From CAZVAN01 sp964625245 (GTDB lineage: Bacteria; Patescibacteriota; Saccharimonadia; Saccharimonadales; UBA10212), in NCBI GenBank assembly GCA_964625245.1, contig CAZVAN010000010.1:1-27511 (forward strand): a stretch of DNA of 27,511 nt, read 5' to 3'. The notes under the pieces are model-generated. The model made no database searches. It saw only the letters and a list, made by a program, of their open reading frames with translations, and was not told the origin of the DNA. The number at the start of each line of letters is the position of its first letter. The first letter of the stretch is position 1. Below, piece after piece: positions 14,877 to 22,019 of the stretch. The translations under genes and the position numbers were made by a program.

Positions 14877-14951
14877 TGGTGCGGGATACCAGAGTCGAAC
14901 TGGTCTCCTCAGTTTGGAAAACTGATATATTAGCCGATATACGAATCCCGC
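14877..14951 (-). tRNA. tRNA-Gly (anticodon TCC)
   Basis: Minus strand, 75 bases: acceptor GCGGGAT/ATCCCGC, weak AT-rich D stem GTAT/ATAT, anticodon stem TCAGT/ACTGA with loop TTTCCAA (anticodon TCC), T-stem ACCAG/CTGGT, discriminator A, encoded CCA at the gap edge. Confidence 0.95.
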
Positions 14952-14968
14952 AAAAATTATAGAGTTAG

Positions 14969-14990
14969 AACAGGGGTGATTATAGCAGAA
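14969..14990 (-). promoter_or_regulatory. tRNA-Gly(TCC) extended -10 promoter element
   Basis: Minus strand TTCTGC-TATAAT then CA-CCCCTGTT; the hexamer is at 14984-14979. It is shared with both tRNA-Pro promoters. The predicted start gives a 5' leader of about 25 bases, longer than for the Pro tRNAs. Confidence 0.75.
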
Positions 14991-15009
14991 ACACCTTGAA
15001 ATGTAACTC

Positions 15010-16536
15010 TTAGGTTTCGTGAAGAACTGTGATGTTAGCTCCGAGCGAATTAAGACGTTGGGCTAGCTCTTCATAGCCACGATTTATCGTGTAGATGTTG
15101 CGCAGCAGTGAGGTTCCGTCTGCCGCTAACATACCAATCAGCAACATAACCGCCGGTCGTAGACCACTTGGCGCCACAACTTCAGCCGAGCGCCAGCGAG
15201 TTGGACCATCTATGAATACCCTGTGGGGGTCAGCCAGCTCTAAATCAACACCAATTTTCTTCATCTCGGTATACATCAACGCCCGTTCTTCAAAAACCCA
15301 GTCGTGAATCAAGGTTCGTCCCTTTGCTACAGCCGCGATCGGCACAAAGTAGGGCAGGTAGTCAATGTTAATACCAACGCCTCCAGGTAATGGGTGCAGC
15401 TTTTCTTCAGGTGCTCTTAGACCACCGTTGTGTTTATGGATCTTCAAATCTACAAGATCAGATTGGCCATTCTCGGCTTTATAGGTTTTGCCTGTTTCAA
15501 ATTTAAGGCCCATTTTCTTAAGTTTCAATAGTTCAAACTCAAGAAAGTTGATAGGCGCGCGTTTAATAGTTATTGAAGAATTGGTAGTGATTGCAGCTGA
15601 GATGAACGTAATCGCTTCAATCGGATCTTCTGTAAGTGAATAACTTATATTTTTCTTTATTTCTCTGAGTCCGGTGATCTTGAGAGTCGAGGTACCAATG
15701 CCATCAATTTTGACGCCAAGTTTTTGTAGGAAAAAGCACAAGTCCTGCACCATATAATTGGCGCTAGCCTGCTTGATTACGGTTTCACCTGGCGTCCCGG
15801 CAGCGGCAAGCAGAATATTCTCCGTAGCCACGTCACTCATCTCGTACAGGATGACCGAGCCGTCTGGCTTTTTACGATTAACAGAAACCACATACTGGCC
15901 GCTATGGGCTTCAATTTTTACTCCAAATTCTTCAAGCCCGTAAATGTGGGGAATAATTGTCCGGCGTCCCAACTCACAACCGCCAGCGTAGGGAATATAG
16001 AACTTGGAATAGTCATGCATAAGGGCACCAGCCAGCATAATTACAATGCGAGTTTTACGGGCTGCTTCTTTATTCATAGCGCTCAGGTTCAGTTTTTTTG
16101 GTGGCTTAATTTCAAGATCATTTCCTGGCAGCCATCGTACCTGTACGCCGATACTGGTGAGTACTTCAATAATCCGGTTGACTTCCTCTATCCGAGCTAC
16201 CCTCTTTAAACGTGTAGTTCCTTTATTGAGCAGGCTAGCGCACAGAATAGCCACAGCTGCGTTCTTAGAGGTCTTTAGCTCAATGCTGCCCTTTAGTTCG
16301 CGGCCACCCTCAATCCGTAGGTTAATAGCCCCGCTACTCAAAGAAATTATCTGTTTATTTAAAACCTCGCTTATGCGGCCCAGGGTATCCAGGCTGAGGT
16401 TTTGTTTACCGTGCTCCATACGGTTCACAGCCGACTGGCTGGTATTGAGCCGCCTGGCAAATTCAGCTTGAGTTAGGCCTCTCTCTTGTCGTATCTGAGA
16501 AATTAGAAGACCTATCTGCTGGTTAGTGTGTGGCAT
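15010..16536 (-). CDS. murA: UDP-N-acetylglucosamine 1-carboxyvinyltransferase fused to an N-terminal XRE helix-turn-helix
   Basis: 508 residues, about 85 longer than ordinary MurA. Residues 8-62 are an XRE/Cro-type DNA-binding domain (GLTQAEFARRLNTSQSAVNR then MEHGKQNLSLDTLGRI). From about residue 72 the MurA/EPSP-synthase fold follows, with the substrate-binding K91-N92 (KTSKNAAVAI), catalytic Cys187 in YAGGCELGRRT (equivalent to Cys115 of E. coli MurA, the fosfomycin target), the Asp in NIDYLPYF, and LIHDWVFEERALMYTEMKKIG. It adds enolpyruvate to UDP-GlcNAc, the first committed step of peptidoglycan synthesis. A 12-bp palindrome sits in its predicted promoter, 15 bases before the ATG. No Shine-Dalgarno sequence is seen. 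murB lies 2 kb away on the same strand. Confidence 0.92.
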   Translation of the reverse strand: MPHTNQQIGLLISQIRQERGLTQAEFARRLNTSQSAVNRMEHGKQNLSLDTLGRISEVLNKQIISLSSGAINLRIEGGRELKGSIELKTSKNAAVAILCASLLNKGTTRLKRVARIEEVNRIIEVLTSIGVQVRWLPGNDLEIKPPKKLNLSAMNKEAARKTRIVIMLAGALMHDYSKFYIPYAGGCELGRRTIIPHIYGLEEFGVKIEAHSGQYVVSVNRKKPDGSVILYEMSDVATENILLAAAGTPGETVIKQASANYMVQDLCFFLQKLGVKIDGIGTSTLKITGLREIKKNISYSLTEDPIEAITFISAAITTNSSITIKRAPINFLEFELLKLKKMGLKFETGKTYKAENGQSDLVDLKIHKHNGGLRAPEEKLHPLPGGVGINIDYLPYFVPIAAVAKGRTLIHDWVFEERALMYTEMKKIGVDLELADPHRVFIDGPTRWRSAEVVAPSGLRPAVMLLIGMLAADGTSLLRNIYTINRGYEELAQRLNSLGANITVLHET

Positions 16537-16741
16537 AACGTACTAAAAGTTACCATATATGGTGTCAGCATGCAATAACTATATTTAGCGCTTTTTCCTA
16601 CAGCTTGCACAAGTACTCAAACTGTAGCTTATTTGGCAACTTTAATTTTGCTAGACTACTGATACAATAAGCCGATGATATAGCTACCTAAACTTGCTCG
16701 CGTAAAAATCTTATTTAACAAGTTTAGTTAGGAGAGAAGTT
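16537..16741. promoter_or_regulatory. Divergent murA/glyA intergenic region
   Basis: For murA (minus): TTGCAT (16575-16570), 17-bp spacer and TAACTT (16552-16547), ten bases from the ATG. For glyA (plus): TACAAT at 16663-16668 with weak TTTAAT 16 bp upstream, then a leader of about 70 bases. The leader holds a 9-bp hairpin, CTAAACTTG (16688-16696 region) pairing with CAAGTTTAG (16719-16727 region), next to AGGAG (16730-16734). Between the two promoters lies a weak 6-bp inverted repeat CTACAG/CTGTAG (about 16600-16627). Confidence 0.5.
16552..16563. promoter_or_regulatory. 12-bp palindrome ACCATATATGGT, candidate HTH-MurA operator
   Basis: A perfect two-fold symmetric 12-mer located in the spacer between the predicted murA -35 (TTGCAT) and -10 (TAACTT) boxes. 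XRE-type regulators usually bind short palindromes as dimers and often repress their own gene. Occupancy here would block RNA polymerase. The binding partner is inferred. Confidence 0.5.
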
Positions 16742-18019
16742 ATGGACGACAAAGTAGTAGCGCAGCTAATTAAGGACGAAGAAAAGCGCCAGCGCGAGGG
16801 ACTGGAGCTTATACCAAGTGAAAATTATGTTAGCCGAGACATTCTGACGGCCATGGGCAGTATTTTCACTAATAAATACTCAGAAGGTTACCCGGGTAAA
16901 CGTTACTATGGCGGCCAACAAAATACAGACAGAGTGGAACAATTGGCGATAGACCGCGCTAAGGCTCTGTTCGGCGCCGACCACGCCAACGTGCAAGCGC
17001 ATTCTGGTGCACCAGCCAACGAGGCTGTCTATCATGCCTGGCTTGAACCCGGAGATACTATCATGGGCATGGAGCTGAGCCACGGTGGCCATCTTACTCA
17101 CGGCCGACCGGGCACAATTTCAGCCAAGCTATTTAACTTTGTGCGCTATGGCATAAAAGATATAGAAACCGGCGAAATTGACTATGAACAAATGATGGCC
17201 ACGGCCAAGAAGACCAAGCCCAAGATGATTATTGCCGGTTTTTCAAGCTACCCGCGCGAACTGGATTATGCCAAGTTTGCCGAGATTGGGAACGAAGTTG
17301 GCGCCGTACTGATGGCTGACATGGCCCATATCGCCGGGTTAATTGCCGGTAAAACTCTAAAAAATCCATTTGATTATGGTTTTCATGTCATTACCACCAC
17401 TACCCACAAGACTCTGCGCGGTCCGCGTGGTGCCATGATTATGAGCATGGGTACGGTATCGAACCCTCTGAAGGCGGCTGATAAAACTATAGAAAACCTG
17501 CCGACATTGATAGATAGGTCAGTCTTCCCGGGTATCCAAGGCGGCCCGCACGAACATATCATTGCCGCTAAAGCCGTAGCTTTTGGCGAGGCTGGCAAGC
17601 CGGAGTTTCATGAATATTGCGTACAGATACTAAAAAACTCTAAGCGTCTGGCGGATGAGATGATGAAGCGCGGTTTCAAATTGGTAACTAACGGCACCGA
17701 CAACCATTTGATATTGGCTGATGTTAAAACCAGTTTTGATATAGACGGTGATGTGGCCGAGACAGTGTTAGATAAAGTAGGGCTAACCCTAAATAAGAAC
17801 GTAATTCCGGATGATCAGTTGCCACCGTTCAGACCTAGCGGCATACGCCTGGGCACACCGGCAATTACTACTCGTGGGCTAAAAGAGGATGACATGGAAA
17901 AGGTTGCGGAATGGATGATACAAGCTATTAAGAGTCGCAATGACGATAAAAAACTTAACAAGTTAAGTAATGAAGTCAAAGAATTCACAAAACAATTCCC
18001 GCTCCCAAGCGATAAATAA
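16742..18019 (+). CDS. glyA: Serine hydroxymethyltransferase
   Basis: 425 residues, standard SHMT length. The PLP enzyme converts serine and tetrahydrofolate to glycine and methylene-THF. Visible motifs are LIPSENYVS near 23-31, NKYSEGYPGKRYYGG (44-58), HSGAPANEAVY (87-97), DMAHIAGL (193-200) and the PLP-binding Lys223 in TTTTHKTLRGPRG. The leader contains a hairpin beside a good Shine-Dalgarno sequence (AGGAG, 16730-16734), which fixes the start. The Nudix gene begins inside its last 50 bases. Confidence 0.97.
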   Translation: MDDKVVAQLIKDEEKRQREGLELIPSENYVSRDILTAMGSIFTNKYSEGYPGKRYYGGQQNTDRVEQLAIDRAKALFGADHANVQAHSGAPANEAVYHAWLEPGDTIMGMELSHGGHLTHGRPGTISAKLFNFVRYGIKDIETGEIDYEQMMATAKKTKPKMIIAGFSSYPRELDYAKFAEIGNEVGAVLMADMAHIAGLIAGKTLKNPFDYGFHVITTTTHKTLRGPRGAMIMSMGTVSNPLKAADKTIENLPTLIDRSVFPGIQGGPHEHIIAAKAVAFGEAGKPEFHEYCVQILKNSKRLADEMMKRGFKLVTNGTDNHLILADVKTSFDIDGDVAETVLDKVGLTLNKNVIPDDQLPPFRPSGIRLGTPAITTRGLKEDDMEKVAEWMIQAIKSRNDDKKLNKLSNEVKEFTKQFPLPSDK

Positions 18020-18476
18020 TAACGGTCGCTTAAAAATTGTCCCGTCGGTTTTTGCGGCAATTATTGAGGATGAGAAAGTTCTATTGATTAGAAGAGCAAA
18101 TACTGGTTGGATGGACGGCTACTATGATTTACCGGCTGGCCACCTTGAAGACCAAGAACACCTTAAAGATGGGGCAATTCGAGAATTAGAGGAAGAAGCG
18201 GGAATCAAAGCCAAGCCGGAAGATTTGAAGCTAATTCATATTCACCAAAATCATCATCGTCCGGAGACTCCCCATTACGGATATATATTTCTTGTAGCTA
18301 AATGGGACGGTAAACCAAGTTTGGTGGAACCGGAAAAATCGGATGACATTAATTTTTTTGAACTTGATAAGCTCCCGGAAAAAATTACGCCCTACGTCAA
18401 AGAGGCATTAACTCATCTAGGGGACAGCGAAGTTTCTATTTCCTATCACGCTCCAGGCTCAATTAAAACTGATTAA
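17970..18476 (+). CDS. Nudix hydrolase
   Basis: 168 residues. The Nudix box occupies residues 57-79: GHLEDQEHLKDGAIRELEEE followed by AGI, matching Gx5Ex7REUxEExGU. The N-terminal strand region reads VPSVFAAIIEDEKVLLIRRA. Nudix enzymes cleave nucleoside diphosphates linked to another group; substrate is not predictable, although the motif context resembles MutT/ADP-ribose-type housekeeping forms. The only ATG before the domain is at 17970, overlapping glyA by 50 bases in another frame. The first roughly 20 residues are low-complexity and may be non-conserved. Its stop overlaps that of convergent murB in TTAA. Confidence 0.9.
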   Translation: MKSKNSQNNSRSQAINNNGRLKIVPSVFAAIIEDEKVLLIRRANTGWMDGYYDLPAGHLEDQEHLKDGAIRELEEEAGIKAKPEDLKLIHIHQNHHRPETPHYGYIFLVAKWDGKPSLVEPEKSDDINFFELDKLPEKITPYVKEALTHLGDSEVSISYHAPGSIKTD

Positions 18477-19501
18477 GGCAGCAGTTCAGGCTCTTGTTCT
18501 AGAGTAAGCCCGAATCTCTGCTGAACTTCATCAACTATTTTCTGCTTAAACTTTAAAAGATCTGAGGTGGAGTGGGCGTGTTCATTGACTAAAACTAAAG
18601 CCTGCTTACCCCAAGTGGCCATGCCGGTCTGCTCATCATGGATGCCTTTAAAACCGGCCTGCTCAACCAGCCATCCAGCGGCTAGCTTTATCCGCCCCTC
18701 ACTGGCTGGCCAGCCTTTTATCTCCGGATATCGCTGCTTGAGCTCGTCAAATCTACTCTGCTCGATAGTCGGGTTGGTAAAAAAGGAACCATTATTGGCA
18801 ACTTCAGCTGGGTCCGGGAGTTTGCTGGAACGGATAGCAATTACGGACTCACGGATAACAGATGGGCTAAATTCACGAATGTCGTGTTCGTCAAAATATG
18901 TTTGCAGGGATTCATAAAAGGGGGGCTGGGGATGAGTTTTTTTGAGCTCCAAAACAATATGAGTAATCACGAATCGTCCCTTATCGGCTGATTTAAAACG
19001 GCTGTCGCGGTAGGAAAAACCGCAACTCTCGTTCAGGATGGATTCGAAACAGCCAGCCTGCGTATCATAAACCGCCACCTCCTTTAGTACTCTTGAAAGT
19101 TCACCTCCGTAGGCTCCAATATTCTGGACTGGTGCCGCACCAACAGTACCTGGAATTAGCGAGAGAAATTCTATACCTGATAAGTCTCGCTTAACCGTCC
19201 AGGCTACAGATTCATCCCAATTCTCACCGCCACCCAATCTGACGGTAGCGCCAACGTCATCTTCGTGCAGGAGGTCCTTACCCATAACCTTGTCGACTAT
19301 CACAAGCCCGGGAAAACCTTCGTCACGCCAGACAATGTTGCTGCCTCCACCAATCACAATAAACCCAATGCCTTTGGACTTGGCCCAAGCTACCAGCTCT
19401 TGCACCTCGTTGTCAGTTTTGGCTTCTGCCAGGTAGCGAGCATTACCCCCTAGGCGCATTGTGCTGTAGCTGGCTAAACTGACATTTTCCTGTACATCCA
19501 T
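18473..19501 (-). CDS. murB: UDP-N-acetylenolpyruvoylglucosamine reductase
   Basis: 342 residues from the ATG at 19501. The ATG at 19510 overlaps the -10 box TATAAT, and longer frames lack homology. The FAD-binding domain contains STMRLGGNARYLAEA and VIGGGSNIVWRDEGF. Then come SLIPGTVGAAPVQNIGAYGGE, YRDSRFK and the catalytic NNGSFFTNP (Ser as proton donor) typical of MurB, and a C-terminal KLAAGWLVEQAGFKG. It reduces the MurA product to UDP-MurNAc using NADPH, so murA and murB of this window provide consecutive steps. The -10 box ends six bases before the ATG, predicting a leaderless mRNA. Confidence 0.95.
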   Translation of the reverse strand: MDVQENVSLASYSTMRLGGNARYLAEAKTDNEVQELVAWAKSKGIGFIVIGGGSNIVWRDEGFPGLVIVDKVMGKDLLHEDDVGATVRLGGGENWDESVAWTVKRDLSGIEFLSLIPGTVGAAPVQNIGAYGGELSRVLKEVAVYDTQAGCFESILNESCGFSYRDSRFKSADKGRFVITHIVLELKKTHPQPPFYESLQTYFDEHDIREFSPSVIRESVIAIRSSKLPDPAEVANNGSFFTNPTIEQSRFDELKQRYPEIKGWPASEGRIKLAAGWLVEQAGFKGIHDEQTGMATWGKQALVLVNEHAHSTSDLLKFKQKIVDEVQQRFGLTLEQEPELLP

Positions 19502-19507
19502 TAGTAA

Positions 19508-19548
19508 CATTATAACGGTATAAGCGGATTTTACGGCGGTGGTACAAT
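19508..19548. promoter_or_regulatory. Back-to-back -10 boxes for murB (minus) and the XRE-DUF3467 gene (plus)
   Basis: TATAAT on the minus strand at 19513-19508 lies six bases before the murB ATG (19501). TACAAT on the plus strand at 19543-19548 lies eight bases before the ATG at 19557. The two predicted starts are about 55 bases apart and divergent; both mRNAs would be leaderless and neither has a Shine-Dalgarno sequence. Confidence 0.55.
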
Positions 19549-19556
19549 GTATGCAT

Positions 19557-20120
19557 ATGAGCGAACAAAAAGAGATGCCCTTTGCAACTCTAGGTAAACA
19601 ACTTAGAGCCTTACGGACTCGGTGTAGCGAATCTTTAGCCGAGGCCTCGGGTGCTGTGGAAATAGACGTTAAAGTGCTGGCCAGTTTTGAGCTTGGCCAG
19701 AAAAGACCCACCGAGGATGTTCTGCTACTTCTGATTAGTCACTTTGGAGCCAAAGATGATGAAGCTGTGCGACTTTGGGAAATGGCTGGTTACGGTATGG
19801 AACGCATCCCAGCCGCGCATCTGGCCAATGAACAAAACCTTTCTCATCAGTCCGTCTCCGCGACTACTGATAGCCAGATTATCTTTACTGACGTCGTTGA
19901 CATCACAGTTAATAATTACGGTGTAGTTATGAATTTTATGCAGGGTGCCAGTCCGCAAACCAAGCCTGCCAGTATAGCTCGAGTTGGTATGAGTCGTGAA
20001 CATGCCAAAAGTGTGCTACAAATACTGCAGATTACTCTTGAGCAGACTGAGAAAAACATCACCGGCTTGAATCAGCCGCAGCTCAACTCTGATAACAGAA
20101 ACCCCGAATCGAAAAACTAG
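19557..20120 (+). CDS. XRE-family regulator with C-terminal DUF3467-like domain
   Basis: 187 residues from the ATG at 19557. An upstream in-frame ATG at 19539 lies before the -10 box. The N-terminal helix-turn-helix is at about 10-75 (LGKQLRALRTRCSESLAEAS, then ASFELGQKRPTEDVLLLLISH). After a linker the C-terminal half reads IIFTDVVDITVNNYGVVMNF and ARVGMSREHAKSVLQILQIT, which resembles DUF3467, a small domain of unknown function usually found alone. The fusion suggests that DUF3467 senses or oligomerises. It is divergent from murB and upstream of prs. Confidence 0.8.
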   Translation: MSEQKEMPFATLGKQLRALRTRCSESLAEASGAVEIDVKVLASFELGQKRPTEDVLLLLISHFGAKDDEAVRLWEMAGYGMERIPAAHLANEQNLSHQSVSATTDSQIIFTDVVDITVNNYGVVMNFMQGASPQTKPASIARVGMSREHAKSVLQILQITLEQTEKNITGLNQPQLNSDNRNPESKN

Positions 20121-20172
20121 CCACAACCTAACCTCTTTTTAGTAAAACTACCCCAGCGGGCAGAGATTCTGG

Positions 20173-20178
20173 TAGACT
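20173..20178 (+). promoter_or_regulatory. -10 box TAGACT nine bases upstream of prs
   Basis: TAGACT is followed by nine bases and the prs ATG at 20188. No Shine-Dalgarno sequence is visible and the -35 region is unremarkable, so support rests on the spacing shared with other starts in the window. Confidence 0.38.
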
Positions 20179-20187
20179 TTAGTCACA

Positions 20188-21159
20188 ATGGTAAAGAAGC
20201 CTGGGAGCCAGCTTAAGTTGCTGTCCGGTCGTTCACATTCTAAATTGGCTAATAGTATAGCCCGCCGCCTAGGTGTTGAGCTTAGCAAAACCGAGCTAGG
20301 AAATTTCGCTAATGGCGAAATAAGTTGCCGGATTGAAGAATCTGTCCGTGGTTGCGATGTCTTTATACTTCAATCCCATAGCCCCAACGTAAATGACCAT
20401 ATCATTGAGCAGGCGCTCCTTATTGATGCTGCTAAGCGAGCCTCAGCTAGGTCTATAACCGCAGTCTGCCCGTTTTTTGGTTATGCTAGGCAGGATCGTA
20501 AATCCAGAAGCCGGGAACCTATCGCCGCCAGGCTAATGATAGACATACTGACATCAGCCGGCGCTGACCGAATCATGACTATTGATTTACACTCCGGCCA
20601 AACTCAAGGCTTCTTTAATGGGCCGTTTGACCATTTAATTGCTATGCCCATCTTGCAGGGCTATTTAAAAAAACTACCACCTAAGGATTTAGTAGTTGTT
20701 TCACCGGACGCCGGACGAGTAAAATTGGCGGAACGTTACAGCAGTGGCCTCACTTGTGATATGGCCATTATTCATAAATACCGTCCGCCGCACAAACGAA
20801 ACACCGTTGAAACTAAATATCTAATTGGAGATGTGAGTGGTAAAACCTGCGTAATCGTGGATGACATGATTGATACCGCCGGTACCATTTGCGCTGCGGC
20901 TGAGCTGCTTGCTCAAAATGGAGCAAAAGATATTTACTGCGTTGCTACGCATGGATTATTTTCTGGCCCGGCACAAGAGCGAATAAAGAACTCAGCCTTT
21001 AAGAAGATAATAGTAACCGATAGCTTACCGATTTATACTGCCGGCCCCAGCTCAAAAAAAATAGAAGTTCTTTCCATTGCTCCTCTTATTGCCGATGCCA
21101 TCACAGCGGTTTATGAGGGCACATCAGTCTCGGCGCTTTTCGGCGGCGACAATATTTAA
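20188..21159 (+). CDS. prs: Ribose-phosphate pyrophosphokinase (PRPP synthase)
   Basis: 323 residues. It makes PRPP from ribose-5-phosphate and ATP. Recognisable motifs are GRSHSKLANSIARRLG, FANGEISCRIEESVRG, FFGYARQDRKSRSREPIAARL (catalytic loop region), TIDLHSGQTQGFF, the pyrophosphate/PRPP loop VVSPDAGRVKLAERY and CVIVDDMIDTAGTI. The usual DLHAGQIQGFF motif has Ser and Thr substitutions here. PRPP is the co-substrate of PyrE, encoded 860 bases downstream on the same strand, so the grouping is functionally coherent. Confidence 0.95.
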   Translation: MVKKPGSQLKLLSGRSHSKLANSIARRLGVELSKTELGNFANGEISCRIEESVRGCDVFILQSHSPNVNDHIIEQALLIDAAKRASARSITAVCPFFGYARQDRKSRSREPIAARLMIDILTSAGADRIMTIDLHSGQTQGFFNGPFDHLIAMPILQGYLKKLPPKDLVVVSPDAGRVKLAERYSSGLTCDMAIIHKYRPPHKRNTVETKYLIGDVSGKTCVIVDDMIDTAGTICAAAELLAQNGAKDIYCVATHGLFSGPAQERIKNSAFKKIIVTDSLPIYTAGPSSKKIEVLSIAPLIADAITAVYEGTSVSALFGGDNI

Positions 21160-21194
21160 TATTAAGTTGACGATCTTTGTATTAAAGTAGAGCT

Positions 21195-22019
21195 ATGAGT
21201 TTTTTGGAGAGCTTGGCTGCCAGAGCAAGTGCAAGTAATTCCTTATTATGTGTCGGCCTAGATAGCGATAGCCAAAAACTGCCGTCTCATCTACCTGCTA
21301 AAAATAGGGTTCTGGCTTTCAATAAAGCCATTATAGATACCACCGCTGATTTGGTCTGCGCATACAAGATAAATAGCGCTTTTTATGAGTCTGAAGGGTC
21401 TGCCGGAATCGAGCAGCTGAAACAAACCTGCGATTATATTAAAAGCAACTACCCAGACCTACCTATTATTCTTGACTATAAACGTGGCGATATAGGCAAT
21501 ACCAATGACGGCTATGTCCGGTTTGCGTTCGACTACCTTGGAGCGGATGCCGTAACGGTTAATCCGTACTTGGGAGCTGAGGCTCTTAAGCCATTTCTAG
21601 ATCGCGCTGATAAGGGAATAATCATTTTGTGCCTTACCTCGAATCCTGGAGCCGGAGAATTTCAAAACCTGGAAGTTAACGGCAAAAAACTCTACGAAGT
21701 TGTGGCCGAGAAAGTAAAGAGTGACTGGAACAACAACCACAATTGCTTATTGGTAGTGGGGGCTACCCGTCCTGAAGAATTGGCTAAGTTGCGCCAACTT
21801 ATGGGCGAGAATTTCGTGTTCCTGGTACCGGGAATTGGCGCCCAGGGGGGTGACATAAAAGCAACAGTCAAAGCCGGCATTAATAAAAGCGGTCAAGGTA
21901 TTATCATAAACTCATCCCGGGAGATTATATTTGCTTCAAGCGACAGAGACTTTGACGGCGCGTCAAGAATTAGGGCTCTTAAAACACGTGATGAAATTAA
22001 TGAAGCAAGGGAGAATTAA
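21195..22019 (+). CDS. pyrF: Orotidine 5'-phosphate decarboxylase (type 2)
   Basis: 274 residues, the longer PyrF subfamily typical of actinobacteria and some other lineages. The start SLLCVGLDSD is followed by CAYKINSAFYE, the catalytic motif LDYKRGDIGNT with Lys96, DAVTVNPYLGAEAL, LCLTSNPGAGEFQNL, VGATRPEELAKLR, VPGIGAQGGD and NSSREIIFA. It decarboxylates OMP to UMP. It begins 35 bases after prs, where TATTAA at 21180-21185 lies nine bases before the ATG and TTGACG is at 21167, too close to act as its -35. Its TAA is immediately followed by the pyrE ATG. Confidence 0.95.
   Translation: MSFLESLAARASASNSLLCVGLDSDSQKLPSHLPAKNRVLAFNKAIIDTTADLVCAYKINSAFYESEGSAGIEQLKQTCDYIKSNYPDLPIILDYKRGDIGNTNDGYVRFAFDYLGADAVTVNPYLGAEALKPFLDRADKGIIILCLTSNPGAGEFQNLEVNGKKLYEVVAEKVKSDWNNNHNCLLVVGATRPEELAKLRQLMGENFVFLVPGIGAQGGDIKATVKAGINKSGQGIIINSSREIIFASSDRDFDGASRIRALKTRDEINEAREN

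Noticed and set aside
14956..14961. Second TATAAT four bases before tRNA-Gly
   Set aside because: Transcription from it would start inside the mature tRNA; the extended -10 at 14979-14987 is better placed and conserved with two other tRNAs.
14699..14962. Plus-strand open frame across tRNA-Arg, the N gap and tRNA-Gly
   Set aside because: It is a translation of tRNA complements and unknown bases; the tRNAs on the other strand explain the sequence.
19502..19711. N-terminal extension of MurB
   Set aside because: It runs antisense through the divergent regulator gene and shows no MurB similarity; the -10 box lies between it and the accepted start.
21167..21188. TTGACG and TAAAGT as a pyrF promoter
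   Set aside because: The spacing is 10 bp, too short; pyrF may be read from the prs transcript or use TATTAA nine bases before its ATG, which is weak.
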